64,000 nt of DNA from Vagococcus hydrophili (GTDB lineage: Bacteria > Bacillota > Bacilli > Lactobacillales > Vagococcaceae), in the NCBI RefSeq assembly GCF_011304195.1, contig NZ_CP049887.1, positions 434,001 through 498,000 of the forward strand, in the 5' to 3' direction. A program made the position numbers and the translations under genes. Position 1 is the first letter of the stretch. Each line of letters begins with the position of its first letter. The notes beneath the pieces are model-generated. The model did not search any database. It saw nothing but the letters and a program-made list of their open reading frames with translations, and was not told where the DNA came from. Positions 33,181-41,940 of the stretch are shown one piece after another.

Positions 33181-33212
33181 ATAAAAAGGAGTGTTTTTTA
33201 CACTCCTTTTTT
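33181..33212. terminator. hairpin ending the teichoic acid operon and starting the mnaA leader
   Basis: AAAAAGGAGTG (33183-33193) pairs with CACTCCTTTTT (33201-33211). T-rich runs occur on both strands. Read on the minus strand it follows the tagF-like gene and lies directly after the mnaA promoter, so it may also attenuate mnaA transcription. Confidence 0.75.
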
Positions 33213-33241
33213 ATAATAGAACGATATCCCTAAATATTCAA
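33213..33241 (-). promoter_or_regulatory. SigA-type promoter of mnaA
   Basis: Minus-strand TTGAAT (33241-33236) and TATTAT (33218-33213) with 17-nt spacing. Transcription would start inside the hairpin at 33183-33211. Confidence 0.6.
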
Positions 33242-33261
33242 CTCTTTTTTACATTCTCATA

Positions 33262-36200
33262 TTATTTTAATGAGGTTAATGTTTGATAAAACATTTTAAT
33301 TGCTTCTTGATTATACGCGTATGGGTCAAAAGTTTCAAACCTTTGTTCTTTATTTATCATTTCAGTTAGACTTTGAGCCACACCATACGCATCATTTGTT
33401 TCTGAAATCAAACCATAAGCACCGTCTTTAAGAACTAATCGACAGGCTGGGATATCTGTTGAGACGCATTTCATTCCTAATGTCAAAGCTTCGATTAAAA
33501 CCAACGATTGACCTTCATATAAAGAAGTCAACGCAAAAATATCACAGCGTTTAATAAATTCAAAAGGATTGTAGACCTGACCCAACAATTCAATATAGTC
33601 TGACATACCTAATTCTTGAATTTTATTTTGTAAGTTATTTCCTTCTGGACCAGCACCAATAATGTATAAGTGGCTATTTGGCTGATTTTTTTGAAATTCT
33701 ACAAAAGCTTCTATTAATACGATTTGATTTTTTTCCTGAGATAAACGTCCAACGGTTACAATGTTTACTTTATCTTGATCAGGATAAGGAATTATTTCAT
33801 CCTTGGCATTTAAAATACCTTCACCTCTCATAATATTTAAAGAAGCTTGTTCTACAAACAAGAACTTGTCTTCCCACTTAACTTCATAGAAGATATTATT
33901 TTCAGATGTTTTTATTTCTTTAGTCACTGTGACAGAATCCAAAGATGTTACGACTGTACCTTTTTTATCAATTGCTTCTAGCAACGTACTAAAAACAACT
34001 GTTTCAATCTTTTTGAAGGTTGCTGTTTTGAACACTTCTTTTTCAGTCATTACCGTTTCTTCTGAAAAGCTCTTTATAGAGATGGCTTCTTCCTTCACGA
34101 AATACGTCTTACCAGAATCATCCATTATTTCATACCATCTACCATTTAGCGTAGTTGCTAGAGATTGGACGTAGATTGATTGAAATACTCCTAATTCCTT
34201 ATAGTTTTCATTTTCAATTGGTAATAAGTAACCTTTTAAACTAGTTTTGTTTTTATTTTCATAATAAGCTGCTAGCCATTCTTTTTTTAGTGGGGTATCT
34301 TTCAAACGTTTCATCTGATAACGTTTTTCTAGATGATTTGCTGATAATGCAAACGCCCTAAGTAACTTAACTTTAAATGAAGGTTCCTTAGTTTTTGTCC
34401 AATTTAATTTTTTAGAGAAAGTTATTTTCCCTTTTGGCAACCAGCCTAAATCATTCCCTTTGAGCATTACTCTAACAGAAATACCTGTTTGAGTCACAAC
34501 TTCATCAGTAATCGATACATAGATGTTTCGATATAAACCGGCTTTACTTAAAGGATAACTCTCAGCTAAACCTAGTGGTTCTGTATAAAAATAATCTGCA
34601 GCTGAGGTGTTTAATTTACCAAAGTAACTGACTTTATTCTTCGAAAGTATTTTGACAGAATCAACTTCTACTCCACTTGCCTCGACCCAACCAAGGTATT
34701 GATGATTTTGAGAGATTTTATAATAAAGGATTTCATTGTACTCAAATTTTCCTAAAACATCCACGTGAGGATCACGTAATTCTTTTTTATCCACATTTCC
34801 TAGTACCATATCTGGTCTTGAACTTCTCAATTTGATTGTTTTTTCTAGATTGTTTATATGACCATCTCTAAAGAAAAATTCTGTGTCTTTAACTTCTATT
34901 ATTTTTTCTTCTTTAGTACCTTCTAAAATCTTCTTAGGATTAATCGTATTATCCGCATACGTAAATTTACTTCTATCTGCATACTGTGCTAATTTTTCTT
35001 GATTAATCTCTTTCATAACCTCAGAAACAGAGACTAGACCATCATAACGATTATAGACGCTAAAAACACCTTGAAGGTTAATCTTATGGATTTTTCTTCC
35101 ATTAACTTCTCGTTCCATATCAAGCATCATGTCGCTATGTAAGTAACAAACATGTCGATCTGCTTTTGATGCCAAAATAATCTTGCCCCAATGTAAGCTG
35201 TAACCACTAAAGTCAATTGCCACGTCAAAGCGTTGTTTTCCTAGTAACCTTCTAACATCACGTTCGTAGATTTCATTAGGATATTTATCTTCCTTACCTT
35301 TTTTCACCCCTTTAAGGTGAATGTGCATATCTTGATAGTACTCTTTAGCTGTAAAGTTTGAAATATCAAATCTAAACAAAAGTGATACATTTTTTGGAAT
35401 ATCTGCTACATTTTTAATCTGATCTAAAGCACGAATATTATCCAGTAAGCACACTACATCATATTCTTCATAGTTAATACTTTGCACTAAACTAAGAAAA
35501 CTACTCGTAATCCCATTACTACGCATGCCACCTGGATAAATTAATAACCTTTTTTTACAACTTGTCGGTTGAATCACTTTTACACCTAATAGAGTTTCTT
35601 TATTAAAAATAATCTCCACAACTCTAGCTGTTACTTGACCATCATCATAAGGAACAAATTTTTCTTTACACAGTTTATAATTAGCTTTATAGATTTCTTG
35701 TTGCTCATCTAGGTGCTCTAATTTAGTTATTAGCTCATCAATATTAAATGCCACGGGTCCTGGTAATTCATCGTATTCAAAATACTTACCTCGTTTATTA
35801 GAATACAAATCATCATCCCAGCAATAAAATAATATTGGTTTATCCGTTACTAAGTAATCAAAGAAAATACTGGAGTAGTCAGTAATCAAACAATCAACAA
35901 TTCCTAGCAATTTATTGGTATCAATAATATCAGGTATTAAAAATTCTCTAAGTGGAACATATTTTTTTGCTTGATCATAAATAAAAGGATGCACTTTGAC
36001 TAATACATTGTACTCCTCACCGAATCGTTCTCTCACTAAAGACATTTCTTGATGAATTTGAGCAATCTCTCCATCAGAGACACTTAAGTCCGCCCCTTTA
36101 AAAGTAGGTGTATAAAGAATAATTTTCTTCCCTAAATCTAAAGAGACGTTAAAATCAAACAACATTTTTAATAAATCATCTTTATTCTCATGAAAGGTTT

Positions 36201-36819
36201 GATCAATTCTTGGATAACCAGACTCGATGATTTGCCCTGTATAATTTTCGTTTAACCGATAATTTTTAACAAACATCTCTGTTGTATGTGGATTTGGACT
36301 AATTAAGTAATCTGCCATAAAAAAGTTACGAACCACATTTTTAGCGTTCGCTGGATTTCCTGGAATATCAAAGCCCATGGTTTTTAAAGGTGTTCCGTGC
36401 CATGTGTTGATATAGGTTTGTTCATCTTTGATGGTTACAAAAGGTTGGAAAGTTGAATTATTAATTAAAAATTCTGCCTTTGTTAACCATTTTAAATACT
36501 CATCTGAATTTCTAATAACGAAAATGACATTTTTCTTACTCTTATATAATTCTCTTACTTTTTCCATTTCGCTTGATTCTGTGACACTCCAAATATGCGT
36601 GTACTCTTGTTCAGGATCTACTGATAATAAGTACTCAAAAATGGCAAAAGGAGAATCTGTTAAAGATTTTCCATCACGACTTTCATACAGTACCGTTTTT
36701 TTCTCAACTTTTTCTGACACAAAGTATTTCGTGTATGAATCAACCGTTTTACGGTAATAGGATATTTTCGGTAATACAGCGGGTCCAATCAAACGCGCAA
36801 TTTTATTTGCTACTCCCAT
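33262..36819 (-). CDS. fusion: CDP-glycerol glycerophosphotransferase + GT4 with inserted GW/SH3-like modules
   Basis: A 1185-residue enzyme. Residues about 1-405 form a TagB/TagF-type CDP-glycerol:polyglycerophosphate transferase with NTWHGTPLKTMGFD, ILYTPTFKG and LITDYSSIFFDYL. Residues about 420-640 look like a GT-B N-terminal domain (LLIYPGGMRSNGITSSFLSL). Residues about 1035-1185 are the matching GT4 C-terminal domain (IVTVGRLSQEKNQIVLIEAF, SLYEGQSLVLIEALTLGM). Between them, about 640-1030, lie several GW/SH3-like repeats (QYLGWVEASGVEV, NDLGWLPKGKI, YFVKEEAISI, LFVEQASLNI). No signal peptide is present, so it acts in the cytoplasm, probably polymerising and glycosylating poly(glycerol phosphate). 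Last gene of the teichoic acid operon; AGAGGA precedes the ATG. Confidence 0.9.
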   Translation of the reverse strand: MGVANKIARLIGPAVLPKISYYRKTVDSYTKYFVSEKVEKKTVLYESRDGKSLTDSPFAIFEYLLSVDPEQEYTHIWSVTESSEMEKVRELYKSKKNVIFVIRNSDEYLKWLTKAEFLINNSTFQPFVTIKDEQTYINTWHGTPLKTMGFDIPGNPANAKNVVRNFFMADYLISPNPHTTEMFVKNYRLNENYTGQIIESGYPRIDQTFHENKDDLLKMLFDFNVSLDLGKKIILYTPTFKGADLSVSDGEIAQIHQEMSLVRERFGEEYNVLVKVHPFIYDQAKKYVPLREFLIPDIIDTNKLLGIVDCLITDYSSIFFDYLVTDKPILFYCWDDDLYSNKRGKYFEYDELPGPVAFNIDELITKLEHLDEQQEIYKANYKLCKEKFVPYDDGQVTARVVEIIFNKETLLGVKVIQPTSCKKRLLIYPGGMRSNGITSSFLSLVQSINYEEYDVVCLLDNIRALDQIKNVADIPKNVSLLFRFDISNFTAKEYYQDMHIHLKGVKKGKEDKYPNEIYERDVRRLLGKQRFDVAIDFSGYSLHWGKIILASKADRHVCYLHSDMMLDMEREVNGRKIHKINLQGVFSVYNRYDGLVSVSEVMKEINQEKLAQYADRSKFTYADNTINPKKILEGTKEEKIIEVKDTEFFFRDGHINNLEKTIKLRSSRPDMVLGNVDKKELRDPHVDVLGKFEYNEILYYKISQNHQYLGWVEASGVEVDSVKILSKNKVSYFGKLNTSAADYFYTEPLGLAESYPLSKAGLYRNIYVSITDEVVTQTGISVRVMLKGNDLGWLPKGKITFSKKLNWTKTKEPSFKVKLLRAFALSANHLEKRYQMKRLKDTPLKKEWLAAYYENKNKTSLKGYLLPIENENYKELGVFQSIYVQSLATTLNGRWYEIMDDSGKTYFVKEEAISIKSFSEETVMTEKEVFKTATFKKIETVVFSTLLEAIDKKGTVVTSLDSVTVTKEIKTSENNIFYEVKWEDKFLFVEQASLNIMRGEGILNAKDEIIPYPDQDKVNIVTVGRLSQEKNQIVLIEAFVEFQKNQPNSHLYIIGAGPEGNNLQNKIQELGMSDYIELLGQVYNPFEFIKRCDIFALTSLYEGQSLVLIEALTLGMKCVSTDIPACRLVLKDGAYGLISETNDAYGVAQSLTEMINKEQRFETFDPYAYNQEAIKMFYQTLTSLK

Positions 36820-36822
36820 AGT

Positions 36823-37995
36823 CTATTCCTCTCTATGCTTGAAAATAACCTCAGTAACACTTTTTGATGCCTCAGCCTTTTCAAGTGATGTAAATTTTTC
36901 TTTAAATTTAGTGTAGTTGTCAGTTTTTAAACTAACTCCATTTTGATAATCATTCAATGTTGCTAATAAACCCTCTTTATTTTCTATTAAAGGTCCAGGC
37001 ATCGTTTCCTCCATTTTGAAATAAAACCCTCTCAATTCTTGATCGTACTCTTCTTGATCAGGAATAAAGAAAACTATCGGGTTATTCGTTATGGCAAAAT
37101 CAAACATACAAGATGAATAATCCGTAATAAGCAAATCACTAATTGCTAGTAATTCACTCATGTCATAGTTTGATGACACATCGATTATTTTTTTGTTACA
37201 GTCTGAAAAATCAAAATTTTGAGCAACTAAATAGTGCATTCTAACTAAAAGCAGAGTATCTTCGCCTAAAACCTCTTCCATCTTATCAAAAGGAAAATCT
37301 GTGGTGAACTCATATTTACCATTCACTCGATTTTCTTTTTCACGCCAAGTTGGCGCATATAAGATAACTTTTTTATTTAAAGGAATGTTTAACTTTTCTT
37401 TTAACTGATTCTTAATTGCTTTTTCTTTGGTTGCTTGAACTAACAAATCATTTCTAGGATAACCAGACTCTATGAGTTTACCAGAATAAGCAAAAGCTTT
37501 CTTAAAAATTTCAGTGGTATACGAGCTTGGTGAAACCAAATAATCCCACCTGCTAGATTCTTCTGCGAAAGATTGATCGTAACTTTCCTTTGTATACCCA
37601 GGTATATTAACTTTAGGAATATCACAGCCAATTTTTTTCAGCGGTGTTCCGTGCCACGTTTGAATATAAATTGTTTGCTTATTTTTTGGTAACCACTTTG
37701 GCGTTCGTGTATTAATCACCCAAGCACAAGCTCTTGGCATCGTTAAAAACCACTTAAAAGAAAAGCGATATACATAAGAAACCTTTTCATCACGAAAAGG
37801 TTTCTCACTGCCCTTATTAACACCCCAGACGAGGTTATAATCAGGATATTCTTTTACCATTGACTCATAAATAGCCTTTGGATTATCGCTGTACTGAGTG
37901 CCATGAAAGCTCTCAAAGTAAACTGTTTTCGGACTACGGAAAACACCCATACTTTTGAATAAAATACTGATAATAGCTTCTATTATTCCTTTCAT
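36823..37995 (-). CDS. CDP-glycerol glycerophosphotransferase (TagB/TagF-like)
   Basis: A 390-residue member of the CDP-glycerol glycerophosphotransferase family. Signature blocks are IQTWHGTPLKKIGCDIP, PSSYTTEIFKKAF, IESGYPRNDLL, VILYAPTWRE and LLITDYSSCMFDFAITN. It would transfer glycerol phosphate to the linkage unit (TagB role) or extend the chain (TagF role). The N-terminal amphipathic helix (MKGIIEAIISILFKSMGVF) fits peripheral membrane binding. Start is ATG 37995 with AGGAG 7 nt upstream. It is 3 nt from the fusion gene downstream and 11 nt after tagG. Confidence 0.93.
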   Translation of the reverse strand: MKGIIEAIISILFKSMGVFRSPKTVYFESFHGTQYSDNPKAIYESMVKEYPDYNLVWGVNKGSEKPFRDEKVSYVYRFSFKWFLTMPRACAWVINTRTPKWLPKNKQTIYIQTWHGTPLKKIGCDIPKVNIPGYTKESYDQSFAEESSRWDYLVSPSSYTTEIFKKAFAYSGKLIESGYPRNDLLVQATKEKAIKNQLKEKLNIPLNKKVILYAPTWREKENRVNGKYEFTTDFPFDKMEEVLGEDTLLLVRMHYLVAQNFDFSDCNKKIIDVSSNYDMSELLAISDLLITDYSSCMFDFAITNNPIVFFIPDQEEYDQELRGFYFKMEETMPGPLIENKEGLLATLNDYQNGVSLKTDNYTKFKEKFTSLEKAEASKSVTEVIFKHREE

Positions 37996-38006
37996 CACAC
38001 GTCTCC

Positions 38007-38825
38007 TTAGATAAAGTCTACAAATCGCGCTCTAAATTTCATATGAACATGAGATCCGATAATCATTAAGAAACCAACAATCAACCAAAAGAAGACTGTC
38101 TGTGTTCCTTTTTCCCAGAACCATTGTTTCGATAAAAATGAATCTCTAAAGCCGTCAATAATGTAGTAAATTGGATTTAATTCTAACACTTTAATAATCC
38201 AACGGTGCTCTGTTCCTTGGAACATTGTTCTAAAGTTCCAAATGGGACCTGATAGATAGAATAATAATCTAAGGATAGATTGTAACATGATATGATAATC
38301 TCTTACTAAAACTGTAATCGTTGAATTTAAGATACCAAAGGCAAATAAAAAGGCAATCATACAGAAAAAGTAATAGAAATATTGTAACCAATAAATGGTT
38401 GGGTAAATACCAAAACCAAACATTGATGCTAATAACACTAACATCATGGCGCGGTAACTAACAAAATTACTTGAGATATTAACCATTGGCAAAATACTCA
38501 CTGGGAATTTCATTTTAGACACCATACCAACTTGTTTATAAATACTGTTTGATCCACCTAAAATCGAGCTATTAATAAAGAACCACGCAGTGATCCCGAT
38601 TAACATCCAGATAATAAAAGGAACACCATCTGTTTTCTTACCTTGATTAACACCTAATCCGAAAACCAAGTAATAAATCCCGATTTGAATTGCTGGGTTT
38701 AAAAATTGCCAAATTAAGCCTAAATAGTGACTTTGGTAGGTTGCTTTTTCTTCATATTTTGATATACGACGGATAATACCGAAATTATTTACTTGTTCTA
38801 AAATTATTGTTTTTACGTCATTCAC
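38007..38825 (-). CDS. tagG: teichoic acid ABC exporter permease TagG
   Basis: A 272-residue ABC-2 type permease with six membrane helices, starting MNDVKTIILEQVNNFG, followed by ATYQSHYLGLIWQFLNPAIQ, a conserved segment of TagG and polysaccharide exporters. With TagH it moves wall teichoic acid across the membrane. The start is GTG 38825, with GGAGAG 8 nt upstream. The longer frame overlapping tagA is not supported. It lies 14 nt after tagA. Confidence 0.95.
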   Translation of the reverse strand: MNDVKTIILEQVNNFGIIRRISKYEEKATYQSHYLGLIWQFLNPAIQIGIYYLVFGLGVNQGKKTDGVPFIIWMLIGITAWFFINSSILGGSNSIYKQVGMVSKMKFPVSILPMVNISSNFVSYRAMMLVLLASMFGFGIYPTIYWLQYFYYFFCMIAFLFAFGILNSTITVLVRDYHIMLQSILRLLFYLSGPIWNFRTMFQGTEHRWIIKVLELNPIYYIIDGFRDSFLSKQWFWEKGTQTVFFWLIVGFLMIIGSHVHMKFRARFVDFI

Positions 38826-38839
38826 GTTTAAAACTCTCC

Positions 38840-39589
38840 TTAATGCTTCCCGTTTTTCCGATGCCAACTTAATGATTTAAAGACAAAAATTGGTATCTGA
38901 ATCATGCGATAAAATCTTTTTGGATTACTACAAGAGCGGTATAACCACTCCAAATTAGTTTTAATAAAAAAGCTAGGGGCTCTTTTGACCGAACCACTCA
39001 TCACGTCAAGACTTCCACCAACTGTTTGAAAAATAGTGGCTTGTATCTTTGGCATATTACGTTCCAACCATTCTTCTTGCTTCGGACTTCCCATTGCAAC
39101 AAAAACAATATCAGCTTTTTCTTGATTCATTTTAGCTACAATATCGTGATCAGAGAGTTCGGTGTAACCATCAATCCAACCAACTAAGTTCAGATTTGGG
39201 TATTTATGTTGAATGTTCTCTGCCGCTTTTTGAGCCACTTCTGGTGCAGCCCCTAAAAGAAAGACATTCTTTTGATGTGCGTTGGCAAAAAGCAATACTT
39301 CTTCCATGACTTCAATACCAGCGACACGTTCTTTGATGTCACCCTTTGTCCATTTCGACACTTTTACCAAGCCGATACCATCAGCAATTCGGTGGGTTGA
39401 TTGTTCGATGAAGTGCTTTACCGTGCCGTTTGTTTCGGCCATTAAAATAATTTGCGGATTCACACTTGTTAGCGTCATTTTTTGATTAGTTTCAAAAAAA
39501 TTCAGCATATCTTTTTTTATATCAGACATGTTCAAGATATCCACTGGCACATCCATTATTTTCTCTACTTTATATTCTGGCATTTTCAT
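38840..39589 (-). CDS. tagA: TagA/WecG N-acetylmannosaminyltransferase
   Basis: A 249-residue GT26 (WecG/TagA/CpsF) enzyme adding ManNAc from UDP-ManNAc to undecaprenyl-PP-GlcNAc. Motifs are HRIADGIGLVKVSKW, VFLLGAAPEVAQKAAENI and VFVAMGSPKQEEWLERN. It overlaps the upstream gene by 4 nt (ATGA). A second ATG two codons on (39583) has better spacing to GGATG. Its presence with mnaA and tagO shows that the linkage unit is of the standard GlcNAc-ManNAc type. Confidence 0.95.
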   Translation of the reverse strand: MKMPEYKVEKIMDVPVDILNMSDIKKDMLNFFETNQKMTLTSVNPQIILMAETNGTVKHFIEQSTHRIADGIGLVKVSKWTKGDIKERVAGIEVMEEVLLFANAHQKNVFLLGAAPEVAQKAAENIQHKYPNLNLVGWIDGYTELSDHDIVAKMNQEKADIVFVAMGSPKQEEWLERNMPKIQATIFQTVGGSLDVMSGSVKRAPSFFIKTNLEWLYRSCSNPKRFYRMIQIPIFVFKSLSWHRKNGKH

Positions 39590-40710
39590 ACATCCAATTC
39601 TTTTTTTATCACTTCTAATAACCGTTCAACTGCCTTACCATCATTGTGAGTATTCCAGTAATCATTAAATGTAGATAAATTTTGTTCTTCATTCTTAATT
39701 TCATGAAGGACTTCTTCTATAGTATAGCAAATTTTACTAGGCATTGATTCTCTTAGTTTATCTTGAATGCCTGTTTGATTTATATAGATACCCTCATCAT
39801 ACCAATAAAAAATTAAGTTTCCTAAAGGATGAACCAAAGCGTAATCAAAGGCAACTGAAGAATAATCAGTTATTAAGATATCCGCCTGAGTCAACAACTC
39901 ATCTGAGGAAGTATTTCCATCTAACAAGTAAATTCCTTCAGTCTTTTGAAGCTCTTCTTTATTCCCCCAGTTTTCATGAGGATGAGGCTTAATATATAAA
40001 TCCATAGTAGGATCTATCTTTTTCCTTAAGATAAGCAAATCCTCTACTATATTGTTTGTTTCTATCTCTCGGTACGTTGGTAAATACACCACTTGTTGAG
40101 TCATCTTTTCGACTTGTTTGATTTGATGTAGAAAATCTGTTCGCGGAAAACCAAGATACAACATCTGTTCTTCTCTTGCTCCGTAACTATTTTTAAAGAC
40201 TTCAGCCATCGCTTTAGAACCAACAACAAAGTAATCGAAAGATTGATATACTCGCTTAAATCGCTCCTGATCTTCATTAGATCTCTTTTGAGCCGTTTTA
40301 TCTTCTAAACCAAATTGTTTAATCGCTCCGGTTGCATGCCAAATTTGAAAAATCGACTGATCTTCTCGTTTGTTTATGTCACCCAAAAAAGCAAAATAAT
40401 TATCAGCTAATACTACGCGACTTGTGGACACTAACTCAATGGTTTTTCGTAAACCTTGGTAACTATTGATATTCCAGATTGGAATACCAAGTGACCTTAA
40501 TTTCATCGCTTCTTTTTCTAATTGCTTCGTGTAACAAACTGCTACATCAAACTCTTTACTCAATGTTTCAATCAAGCCATGGTCATTGTTTGGAAAACTT
40601 AGTAGATAAACGACCTGCTTTTTAATTGGTTGCTTTTTAGTTCTAGCTGAAACCTGCCGAACATACTGACTATAAATCTTTTTTAATTGCTCAAGAATAA
40701 TAGATTTCAT
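39586..40710 (-). CDS. CDP-glycerol glycerophosphotransferase family protein (divergent TagB-like)
   Basis: A 374-residue protein of the same family as its two neighbours but more divergent. The family block is IWHATGAIKQFGLED, where the usual WHGTPLK has become WHATGAI. It retains VVGSKAMAEVF, LGFPRTDFL, VVYLPTYRE and ILITDYSSVAFDYALVH. It may be the TagB primase or a modified transferase. It overlaps tagH by 20 nt and has no strong ribosome binding site, so translation is probably coupled to tagH. Confidence 0.88.
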   Translation of the reverse strand: MKSIILEQLKKIYSQYVRQVSARTKKQPIKKQVVYLLSFPNNDHGLIETLSKEFDVAVCYTKQLEKEAMKLRSLGIPIWNINSYQGLRKTIELVSTSRVVLADNYFAFLGDINKREDQSIFQIWHATGAIKQFGLEDKTAQKRSNEDQERFKRVYQSFDYFVVGSKAMAEVFKNSYGAREEQMLYLGFPRTDFLHQIKQVEKMTQQVVYLPTYREIETNNIVEDLLILRKKIDPTMDLYIKPHPHENWGNKEELQKTEGIYLLDGNTSSDELLTQADILITDYSSVAFDYALVHPLGNLIFYWYDEGIYINQTGIQDKLRESMPSKICYTIEEVLHEIKNEEQNLSTFNDYWNTHNDGKAVERLLEVIKKELDV

Positions 40711-41779
40711 TGTTTTGTTTCTGCTCTTGCGTATTTTCTAAAGCTAATTTTTCCTTCACGTGAGTTTGATTCACACTGAAAAGACTTGATGGGTTTGTGA
40801 TAATTGATGTAAAGGAACGACCACTAAGTTGTAAATACCCAAACAACATCATGCTGAACAACATAACGACTAGCAAGACTTTGGTTAGTACCGACATCTT
40901 GCCAATCGCAGGACCTTTCAGTGCTGAAGCGTCATGACCTCTTTCAGATGCGATTATTTTCAAATTCTCTTCATTAAATTCTTTTTGTTCGACTTTAAAT
41001 TTATCTTGATACTTTTTCTTATCTGCTGCGCTTTGCTTTTTAAACCATTCAATGAACTCTTTGTAATGAGTCACCACTTCTTTAGTGTCTCCATACTCTC
41101 TTAACTCACCGTAATGAATCCAAGCTACTTTGTCACATAATTTTTCAATTTGTTGTAGTGAATGAGACACAAAAAAGATTGTTTTTCCTTCTGATTTAAA
41201 CTTCATGATTCTTTCCACACATTTTTGGTAGAATGTATCATCTCCAACAGAAAGGGCCTCATCAATAATCAAGACATCTGGATTATTGTGAACTGCAATT
41301 GAGAAACCTAAACGTGATCTCATCCCACTTGAATAATTCTTTACAGGTTGATCAATGAAATCTCCTAAGTCTGCAAAAGCCTGAATATCATCCATCATGT
41401 CATCAATTTCCTGATTCGTAAAACCACTCATCAAACATTTCAGGCGAATATTTTCTTTACCTGATAGTTGCGGTTTTAACCCAGCACCAATTGCAATAAT
41501 AGACGTTTCACCATCAATTTTCATTTCACCCGTACTTTGAGGAATAATCCCTGCTAAAATATTAGATAAGGTTGATTTCCCAGAGCCATTGATACCGATT
41601 AAACCGACCGCTTCTCCTGCATAGACTTTTAGATCGATTCCTTTTAGTCCCCAAAAATGTGGGACGCTTTTTTCAGAGAATTTGAATAGTGCTTTAATTT
41701 TATCTGATTTTTTCTTATATAAATCATATTCTTTTGTAATCATCGTTAGTTCAACTTTTACATTTTCATCTTGTTTCAA
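40691..41779 (-). CDS. tagH: teichoic acid ABC exporter ATP-binding protein TagH
   Basis: A 362-residue ATPase. Walker A is LIGINGSGKS, the signature SSGMRSRLGFS, Walker B VLIIDEALSVGDD and the H-loop FVSHSLQQIEKL. After the ATPase domain (to about 245) a charged linker leads to one membrane helix (VLTKVLLVVMLFSMMLFGYL, about 298-317) and an outer tail, typical of long TagH forms. Start is TTG 41779, with AGGATGAG upstream. It is the first gene of the teichoic acid operon. Confidence 0.94.
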   Translation of the reverse strand: MKQDENVKVELTMITKEYDLYKKKSDKIKALFKFSEKSVPHFWGLKGIDLKVYAGEAVGLIGINGSGKSTLSNILAGIIPQSTGEMKIDGETSIIAIGAGLKPQLSGKENIRLKCLMSGFTNQEIDDMMDDIQAFADLGDFIDQPVKNYSSGMRSRLGFSIAVHNNPDVLIIDEALSVGDDTFYQKCVERIMKFKSEGKTIFFVSHSLQQIEKLCDKVAWIHYGELREYGDTKEVVTHYKEFIEWFKKQSAADKKKYQDKFKVEQKEFNEENLKIIASERGHDASALKGPAIGKMSVLTKVLLVVMLFSMMLFGYLQLSGRSFTSIITNPSSLFSVNQTHVKEKLALENTQEQKQNNEIYYS

Positions 41780-41822
41780 AATTGTCTCATCCTATCTTTC
41801 GTTTCATTGAAACCTCATAGAG

Positions 41823-41851
41823 ATTTTACACTAAAATTGACTTTTTTTCAA
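41823..41851 (-). promoter_or_regulatory. SigA-type promoter of the teichoic acid operon
   Basis: Minus-strand TTGAAA (41851-41846) and TAAAAT (41828-41823) with a 17-nt spacer, 43 nt before the tagH start. Confidence 0.6.
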
Positions 41852-41885
41852 AATTACTTCAAAAGCTTACAACATTCTTAGTAGT

Positions 41886-41940
41886 TTATAGTAAAAAAAG
41901 CAGGAAAAAGGCGCTTTTTTAGACCTTTCTCCCGACTTTT
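41886..41940 (-). terminator. terminator of the LCP gene
   Basis: An imperfect stem pairs AGCAGGAAAAAGG with CCTTTCTCCCGACT; on the minus strand it is followed by seven T. It lies directly after the LCP stop. Confidence 0.55.
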
